Positions 57,303-64,000 of a DNA stretch of 64,000 nucleotides are shown in pieces. Position numbers and translations under genes: made by a program. The DNA is from Cotesia glomerata (lineage: Eukaryota; Arthropoda; Insecta; Hymenoptera; Braconidae), in assembly GCF_020080835.1 (NCBI RefSeq), contig NC_058163.1:9707318-9771317 (forward strand), in the 5' to 3' direction. Numbering within the stretch: position 1 is the stretch's first letter; each line of letters opens with the position of its first letter. The notes below the pieces were generated by a model that saw only the letters and a list, made by a program, of their open reading frames with translations, had not been told where the DNA came from and made no database searches.

Positions 57303-58051
57303 CTGCAAGGTAAATATTTTTTTCAATTATTTATTGTGACAAATGAGGTAAAAGCTACAATTTTTTTAAATATTGTGTTGATTTTTATTACGAATTAATG
57401 ATGAAAAAAAAATATTTTTATAAAAATTTGCACTTGTAATTTTTTTCTAATTTTACAAGGAAATGAAAATTTTTTAATTAAAAATTCTAAAAACATTTTT
57501 TATTTCAGCTAATTTTTTTATAACGACATTAGCTGACAATTATTTTATTATTATTACAAATTATTTATAAAAAAAAATACTTTTTTTGAAATTGTATTTG
57601 TAATTATAACACTGAAGTTGACGGACATTAAAATTACTTTAGAATTTTATATTAATTAAATTATTATAAAAAAATTTAATTAAAAATTCCACTTTAGAAA
57701 ACTTATAAAAATTACAAGTGAAAATTTTTAAAAGCATTTTTATAGTAATTTTTAGAATTAACAGCTGACTGCTAACTTCAATATTATCTTCTAATTTTGA
57801 CAAGAACATTTTTTTAAAAAATATTTTCATAATTTAGTTATAGAAATTTAAAAAATTGACAATTTCTTTAATTTCAGTTTTTCAAATTTTTTTTATCAAT
57901 TTAAGCAAAATATTTTATTAAAATTTCACCAACAATTACTTGTAATTTTTGTGTATTTTTTTTTATAAAAATTTGGTGGCAAAAAAAAAAATTTTTAAAA
58001 ACTTTCAGGTGTTTTATCTTTACTATGATTTTTGAGTCTTACGTGTCTTTA
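57303..58051. other. AT-rich region with a small MITE copy
   Basis: 57607-57788 resembles the small palindromic MITE family (ACACTGAAGTTGACGGACAT at left, CTGACTGCTAACTTCAATAT at right). It is also the 3' flank of the protease gene. Confidence 0.4.
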
Positions 58052-61000
58052 TCAACGCCGTTGAAAATTTATCTTTACTAATTGCCATGCTGTCGGCGAC
58101 CAAGCAGCGTTTTTCAATAACAGGTTTGCTAACGCAGTAGCATCGCTGCATATAAATAGTCGTGCTCGACTATTTTGCGAATCATGTGGGCTATTATTAT
58201 TGTCTTCATCAACGCTGTGGGAGTTGAACAGCATCAGCAAGTTGATCCCATCTCCGTTCATTACTCTGAAGGATAATGTCTTCCCTTCGCCAATAAATAA
58301 AAACCCACATGATGACTCGTTCATAGCTATGCACTTGCCGATTCCATCCCTCAGCAGTCCAGTTGTGTCTTCATCATTAAAAAATCCGGCTGCTACATCA
58401 TCGATTTGAAAATTGACAAGCTTGGTTTCAAAGGGTATGGGTAACAGCTCGTCAACATTCAAATGTGTTGACGGAGGATGTGGCCCTAGAGCTTCAAAAC
58501 ACCGCTGGTAATACTCGTCACCTTTGATAAGTATTTCATCAAGCAACTCAAAATCAATGTCGTATTTCCTCGTTAGTGTCAAAGTCATGATTGCATAAGT
58601 TGCAATGGCAGTACACTGGGAGTTAATGTTGTTATGAGGAAATACATTTAGAGTTGCCTGATGAAAACTCGCTGATGCAGCAACAAAAAATTCTTTATGA
58701 TTAGGATCTCCTGAAACAGTGGCTCTTGGGACGGTGGTCGGTAGTACAGATTCGGCTTCAGCAACAGAAACAGCAGAAGACATGATAGCGTCAACAATTT
58801 TTTGTCGACAGCTTTTCATGTCTTTCTGGGTAAAGTCAAAAGTTTCTTTTCCTTGGCACACAGTCTCAGCGTACATGCACGCAAAAACACCACAATCGTA
58901 GTTATTGTACTGCTGAGGAATGTTCTGTAACAGTAAAAAATTTGATTTCAGGATTAATTAATTTCTTAAGATTCTTCGAGACTAAAATGAACTATACCAA
59001 AAAAATAATTTTGGAGAATCTGATTATCTTAAATCAAACAAAAAGTTATTGAAATAAGAAATTATTTTTAATTCTAATTTCTTTTTAAGTTCAATAAATT
59101 TTTTCTGATTCAACAATTTACCTTCTTCATTTAAGAAGTTAAAACTTTTCAGTGATTTGTTTGGTACAAGAGTTTTTTTTATTAATTTCAGACAATTCTA
59201 TCTTTTTAATTTCCCGCTAAGAAAATTGAAAATTTTCGAAATTCGGGAAGTTATTGGTTTTACCCTGTTTTGCAAAAATCGAGTTTTCATCAGATCTCGA
59301 CGTTTTGAGGTTACAGGAAGCTTCCCTGAATACCCCTGTGAGGTTGTCACTATGTCTGTATGTGTGTGTGTGTGTGTGTGAAAGTATGTGAACCGCTTAT
59401 AAATTTTGAACGGCTTGACCGATTTCATCGCGGTTGGTGCCATTCGAAAGGGATTGACCAAACTTAGATTTTGAATACAATTTGGATCGATTCGGGTTGG
59501 TAGATTTTGAGAAATCTCAAAAAAACTAAGAAAAAAAAAGTTTTTTTAAGGTGTTTTTTTCGAATAACTTTTAAAGGGCTTAGTTGATCAACTCCAAAAA
59601 CTAATCAGCTCTTAAGCTTGATAAACCACGTCAATCGCCACCAAGAACGTAAAAATCGGTTGATTGGTTCGAGAGATATCGTCGACGAAATATTTGGAAA
59701 CAGGTGTTTTTTTAACATAACTCCGACATTATTTGGAATAATTTTCAAACGGTTTTACCGATCGATTTGAAAAACGAATCAGCAATTAACATAAAAAAAT
59801 TACGTTGATTGTCGTCAAGCCAGTCAAAATCGGTCAATTCGTTCAAGAGATATCGTGAAAGAAAGAACACTAAAAAAAGTGTTTTTTCGGAACTACACCG
59901 AATTTCCTAGTTTTATCAATTCAAACTTAGAGATTCTTCATGAGGCTGAGAAAACTGCGTCGAATACCGCCAGCCACGTGGAAATCGGTCGATTCACTTA
60001 AAAGTTATTGCGGTTTGAAAATTTAAAAAATATTGTTTTAAGGGGGGAAATACGTGTAGATGGCCGTTTTCGAGCAGATTTTAATCAATTATTTAAAGGT
60101 ATAAAAAATTAATATTATTTATTCAAACTTTTGGGTTATTTTATACATATATTGAAGAGTAAAAATTTACATTTACAAGAATAAAACTTAAAAAGTAGTA
60201 AAGATATCAGCTGATACATCTCGTAGGTTGTCGTCCGACTTCGCAACTGGTGTACATCATGGAGGCCATAATTTTTATCTGAAATCAATGCATCAAAATT
60301 ATAACTTTTTTTAGACATGTATCTTCTATATGAACCTCATTTTAAAGAAAAAAAAAAAAAATTTTCATTTTTTTGATGGCTGTGAAAGTAAGTCATGTTT
60401 TTTTACCTTTTTTTTGTTTATTGTTTAGTATAAAAAAATTAGTTAAAATGAAAAAATTGCTTCTGATTGAGGTTCATATTCAGCACAATTATGTAAAGAA
60501 ATAATATACTAAATTTGAAGATGATTGGTTAAAAACTTTTTAAGCTAGAGTGTACACTAGTTCGAAAAAACTAGTTTCGAGAAAAACGCGTTTAAAAAAT
60601 AAGTGATGAAAAAGTTAAGGTGACCGTCTCTTTTTCTCATGCAATACTTCTCGCGACATAAATTATCAGCAATAATTTCTTGTTCGATGTTTTCACAAAG
60701 GCAATATTTCTCATTGTCAAAATTTATTTGGTATTATTAATTATTATTAAAATTAATATTTATTTAATTATGAATTTTAATGATAAAGTGAAAATAAAAT
60801 ATTTGAGAAACTTTTAAATGATAATTTTTTGCTCTGTGAGAATTTTTTTAATCAAGAAATTTTTGAGTGAGAATTTTTTGCATGTGAGAAATTTTTGTAT
60901 GATAAATTTTTTATGAAAAATTTTTGTTTCGATAAATTGTTACTGGTAAATAAAGCCACGGTGCCAAAGGTTAATATAAAGTTGTATTAAACGAATTGAA

Positions 61001-63472
61001 ACAACTTACCAATTAATCAGCTATTCCAGCACCATATTGTAAGCCTTCTTCAGCTTCATATGCTTCATTTTGAGCTTGTAGCTTTTCTTTTCGTGCTTTT
61101 CGGGCTTCTTTACTGTCCAAGGAGCTGCGTCGATTCTGACGGGTTACGCGCTGACTGTCGGATTGTTGTGCGTGATTGAAGCTATTGTTCCCAACGATGA
61201 GACCTAACTCGTTCATGACTAATAAAATACTTGAACTGCCTTCATTGAATAAGCAAGCAGCCAAGTATGCAGCAATTTCAATAGTTTTTAAACCACTATG
61301 CAAATGTTTAGGGGCCATACGCCAAATAGTTGAATTAAAACTTTCATTAGCATTTTGAGTATGGCCTCCTAAACATCTCTCCAATAAATCTACCCGGGAT
61401 AAATCCTGATAAATTGGAAAAATCGCTTTTTGAACGTCAGGATGCAAAGGTGTCGGATGTTTTGGAGGTTCTGTCCCCAGAGCTTTAGCTTCGTTCCACT
61501 TACACCAGCTATCTACACCCTTTGGACATTTGTCATGTTGTAGATTATCATCTGTTGATATCATATGGAAATAAGTTGCCAATATCTCATTTTTCATGTC
61601 TTCAACGCTATTTACATTTCTCCTAATTGCTAGTCCATAGTAAGTGCTTAATTTTTTTATTAAAACTTCTGTCAACTTTCCTCTTCCGCCCAAATGTTTT
61701 TCTTTTTTTACGCTCCGGAGTCGCGTTCCCATTCTTTTTTGCACATGACCTATACATTCGCTTTTAGTTACTGTCAGTTCATCACCATACGGGTTCAATT
61801 TTATCACTGCTGAGAATGTTTTGGAATCTCCATCGCCTATATAATTACCGTACTTTACTCCGTGTAATTCTTCTGACCTTGTAAACATCGTTTTGATAGC
61901 TTCAACTTCCATACTTCCCGCAGATCCTTCATGTGTTTGTGTGCAGCTTTCTTCATCATGGTTTTCTTCCCAAGCTATATATTCCGGTGAAGTTTTCGGT
62001 TTGTTCTTCCATATTGCACACGCATGACAATAACTACTCCGAACAACTAAATCTACAACCTTTCCAGTATAATAGCCTATTAGAGTTGTAACGCCAAATA
62101 ATGATTTGAATCCTCGTTTCCTCCAAGTTCCATCACCAGATACTTTAAAATTAAGAAGAGGTCTTTCGTGCTTCTCATTTTCTTTTTTTTCTTCATCTAC
62201 AGCTTTCTTACAACAAAATTCAAATATTTTTTTAGCAGCACTGTGAATATGATCATATATCGAATTGTAAGTATTTTCACAGATACCTGGAAGTATATGA
62301 ATGACTACCTACTCGACCCTAACCGACCGCTCCGTTCAGGTAATTATGTTCTCGGGCGCTGTACCGAGCGCACTTACTAAATCGCTTGTAACTTTTGAAC
62401 GAATAATAATTTTGACCTGAAATTTTAACTGTATATTTTTCAATAGTTTTACAAGCGATTTATGAAAAAAAAAATTTTGAATTTTTTCAAGCCTCTACAC
62501 GTATTTCCCCCCTTAAGAGACTTCTATCAGACTTTTGAGCCCTAAGAGCTCAAAAGCATGGAAAAACTATTTATTTGAGCTCGAAGAGCTCAAAATAACA
62601 CATAAATTACATTTTCGGGCTCGAAGAGTGCGAAAGTGCAATTTTAAGCGCTCAGGTATGGAATTAGCGGGAAGTTGCAGGGATGGCCTTCAGAGTCAAC
62701 CGTTTTTCTAATTTTTTTTATTTAAAAAAATTTTATTACCTTAGGATTAGAAATTGTCCACAAAATTTTCTGTTTTTGCCGCACACAAGCTTCTTCTTCC
62801 ATGTAATTCCGTATGCACTGAAAAAAAATATATCAATTAAAGTTAACTTACATCACAATAAATATTTATTTTTTTTTCTTCAATTCCGTTGTAAAAATAT
62901 TAATCGAAAAATAAAAGCTGGTAAATTTTATATTTGAGTGACTCTAACAGCGAAAATAAAAAATAGCAATATTTTTATGGCTATCTGGCTACTAAAGCGC
63001 GAAATTTTAAAAGTTTCAATTATTGTTTTTCATTATACAATTTTTCATTATACGTCCTTCCGGCTTTAATAAAAATTCTCCTAAAGCCACAAGAGCGGAT
63101 AACTTTGAGACACGCCTTTTTGGTGTTAATTCAAAAATTTTTTTTACTGATCATGACGGTTTGGACGATTTTGGGCAAATAAAAATTGTTTTAATATTTC
63201 ACTTTCGGCATTTGTTACACCATATGTTGATATTGAATATCTTAAATTTTTTTCTTAATAAAACAATGATAATTTTGAGTGGTACAAAAAATTATTTACC
63301 TAAAATTTACATATTTTCAAAAATCTATACTTACGAATAAATATTCTGCAGTCTTTGTATATATGCTGTTGTAATGGGTGATTCGATTAATTCGGCAGTC
63401 TACGACACACAAAGCCCAGTGGTTCGACAGATGAGTGGGTATGATGATTATGTCCTTTTCGAAGATATTAAT
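58052..63472 (-). CDS. Ulp1/SENP-like (C48) protease fused to a second cysteine-protease-like module (partial gene)
   Basis: Three minus-strand exons, all phase 0, read as one protein: 63335-63472, 62740-62817 and 58052-58924 (stop TGA), 362 residues; upstream exons lie outside. Exon 1 carries FEKDIIIIPTHLSNHWALCV, with the catalytic His of Ulp1 proteases, then THYNSIYTK, where the family usually has YxDS, so the catalytic Asp reads Asn. Exon 3 opens with NIPQQYNNYDCGVFACMYAE, the oxyanion Gln and catalytic Cys. About 60 residues later a second region begins. It has INSQCTAIATYAIM and, ~130 residues on, LLMLFNSHSVDED. This pattern resembles the SQC ... DSHS layout of M48USP/C76-type deubiquitinase-like peptidases; here the Asp is again Asn. 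C48 enzymes remove SUMO or related modifiers; this protein's substrate is unknown. Ulp1-like proteases also occur in KDZ and Dada transposons, so a mobile origin is possible. The 3.9-kb second intron is mostly transposons. Confidence 0.75.
60042..62512 (-). mobile_element. Kolobok-type DNA transposon with TTAA duplication
   Basis: Termini GGGGGGAAATACGTGTAGA and its inverse, flanked by TTAA at 60038-60041 and 62513-62516. The one protein it carries has the Mutator-like transposase fold of Kolobok. The subterminal part between 60060 and 61010 is AT-rich and non-coding. Confidence 0.88.
61013..62292 (-). CDS. Kolobok-type transposase, N-terminally incomplete
   Basis: The frame is open from a possible acceptor (ATATACTTCCAG) near 62293 to TAA at 61013, ~426 codons, although the first in-frame ATG is at 61912. 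Conserved elements in order: CENTYNSIYDHIH, VSGDGTWRKRGFKSLFGVTT (first catalytic Asp), SSYCHACAIW, GSAGSMEVEA, YIGDGDSKTF (second Asp), SECIGHVQKRMGTRLR, CPKGVDSWCKWNEAK, GGHTQNANESFN (catalytic Glu). It ends with a basic KEARKARKEK region. Only ~200 bp remain before the left terminus, too short for the usual N-terminal zinc-binding part, so the copy probably lost it. It would cut TTAA-flanked termini; this copy is likely defective. Confidence 0.85.
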
Positions 63473-63475
63473 CTG

Positions 63476-63551
63476 AAATATACAATTTTGTTATTATATT
63501 TTATTTCAAGGATAATGTGCTTATAAGTTTACGACCTTGACTCATAAATTT
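63476..63551. other. Intron start upstream of the His exon
   Basis: Short spacer between acceptor TATATTTCAG and the next repeat copy. Confidence 0.5.
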
Positions 63552-63706
63552 TTAACTTCCCGTTAAGAAAATTGAAAATTTTCAAAAATCGGGAAGTTAT
63601 TGGTTTTACTCCGTTTTTTAAAAATCGAGTTCTCATCAGATCTCGACGTTTTGAGGTCCTAGGAAGCTTCCCTGAATGTTTTCACGATGATGTCCGTATG
63701 TCTGTA

Positions 63707-63799
<93 letters not shown>

Positions 63800-64000
63800 A
63801 TGTATGTAACCCTTTTATAACTTTTGAACGGCTTGACCGATTTCATCGCGGTTGGTGCCATTCGAAAGGGCTTGACCGAACTTAGATTTTGAATATACTT
63901 TGGACCGGTTCGGATCTGTAGATTTTGAGAAATCTCAAAAAAACTACAAAAAAAATTTTTTTCAAATGTGGTTTTTTTGGAATAACTTTCAAACGGCTTA
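63552..64000 (+). mobile_element. TG-core repeat copy D (cut by window end)
   Basis: Starts TTAACTTCCCGTTAAGAAAA; AGGAAGCTTCCCTGAATG, then a long (TG)n core at 63712-63781 and (TATG)n, then the family's ACTTTTGAACGGCTTGACCG section. It sits in the intron upstream of the protease gene's His exon. Confidence 0.85.

Larger units (their letters stand above)
59208..62725 (+). mobile_element. TG-core repeat copy C, interrupted by a Kolobok element
   Basis: Family 5' end (TTAATTTCCCGCTAAGAAAA) at 59208, TG core at 59357-59380, and family 3' end (GCGGGAAGTTGCAGGGATGG) at 62665-62720. The DNA at 60042-62512 is a separate transposon flanked by TTAA. Confidence 0.75.

Noticed and set aside
62683..62937. 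Small + strand frame starting MAFRVNR
   Set aside because: It begins in the TG-core 3' end and runs antisense through the protease exon at 62740-62817.
1..64000. Integrated polydnavirus or other viral segment
   Set aside because: No virion structural genes or segment boundary motifs seen; the window is explained by host genes and transposons.

Overview
The window looks like a repeat-rich, AT-rich arthropod nuclear genome. Its spliced nuclear genes (fizzy-related, NOP58, WDR70), R1-clade-like and Ty3/gypsy retroelements, and mariner, Kolobok-type and long-TIR DNA transposons all fit an insect. A parasitoid wasp (Hymenoptera, perhaps Braconidae) is my best guess, but nothing here proves the order.

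Layout. 1-3500: end of a long LTR-like repeat, then an AT-rich foldback element carrying a 5S rRNA-like remnant. 3853-4271: a terminal exon for an acidic protein, not recognised. 5394-9557: a DNA transposon with ~590-bp terminal inverted repeats, a 4-bp ATTA duplication and a nearly intact two-exon transposase gene. 10505-23285: one ~0.85-kb repeat copy (here called the TG-core family) blown up by nested insertions: a 5.2-kb R1-like non-LTR retrotransposon inside its (TG)n core, two foldback elements (X and Y) with tRNA-like segments, and a 2.8-kb solo-LTR-like element inside Y. 22.5-25.3 kb: minisatellite, palindromic AT repeats and a tRNA-derived SINE. 27146-28102: an intact single-exon PARP-like gene in which all three H-Y-E catalytic positions are substituted. 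28.3-28.9 kb: 5'-truncated mariner. 30.1-34.95 kb: another TG-core copy reorganised into a large inverted duplication with R1-like fragments at its (AC)n/(TG)n cores.

35-49 kb is the gene-rich part: WDR70 (+), fizzy-related/Cdh1 (+, two coding exons) and NOP58 (-, five coding exons). 50519-56123 is a Ty3/gypsy element with RS-rich Gag and a complete pol. 56.9-57.3 kb is a ubiquilin-like pseudogene fragment. 58052-63472 (-) holds three in-phase exons of a gene joining a Ulp1/SENP (C48) protease domain to a second cysteine-protease-like module. Its largest visible intron contains a TG-core copy that is itself split by a Kolobok-type transposon.

The housekeeping genes are functionally separate (cell-cycle APC/C activation, snoRNP assembly, a nuclear WD protein); this is not an operon-like system. 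The most notable signals are (1) an R1-like retroelement whose junctions all lie in (AC)n microsatellites in one orientation, (2) the PARP-fold pseudoenzyme, and (3) the Ulp1 plus second-protease fusion, in which the expected acidic catalytic residue of both modules reads as Asn. All element and exon boundaries were read by eye and may be off by a few bases.
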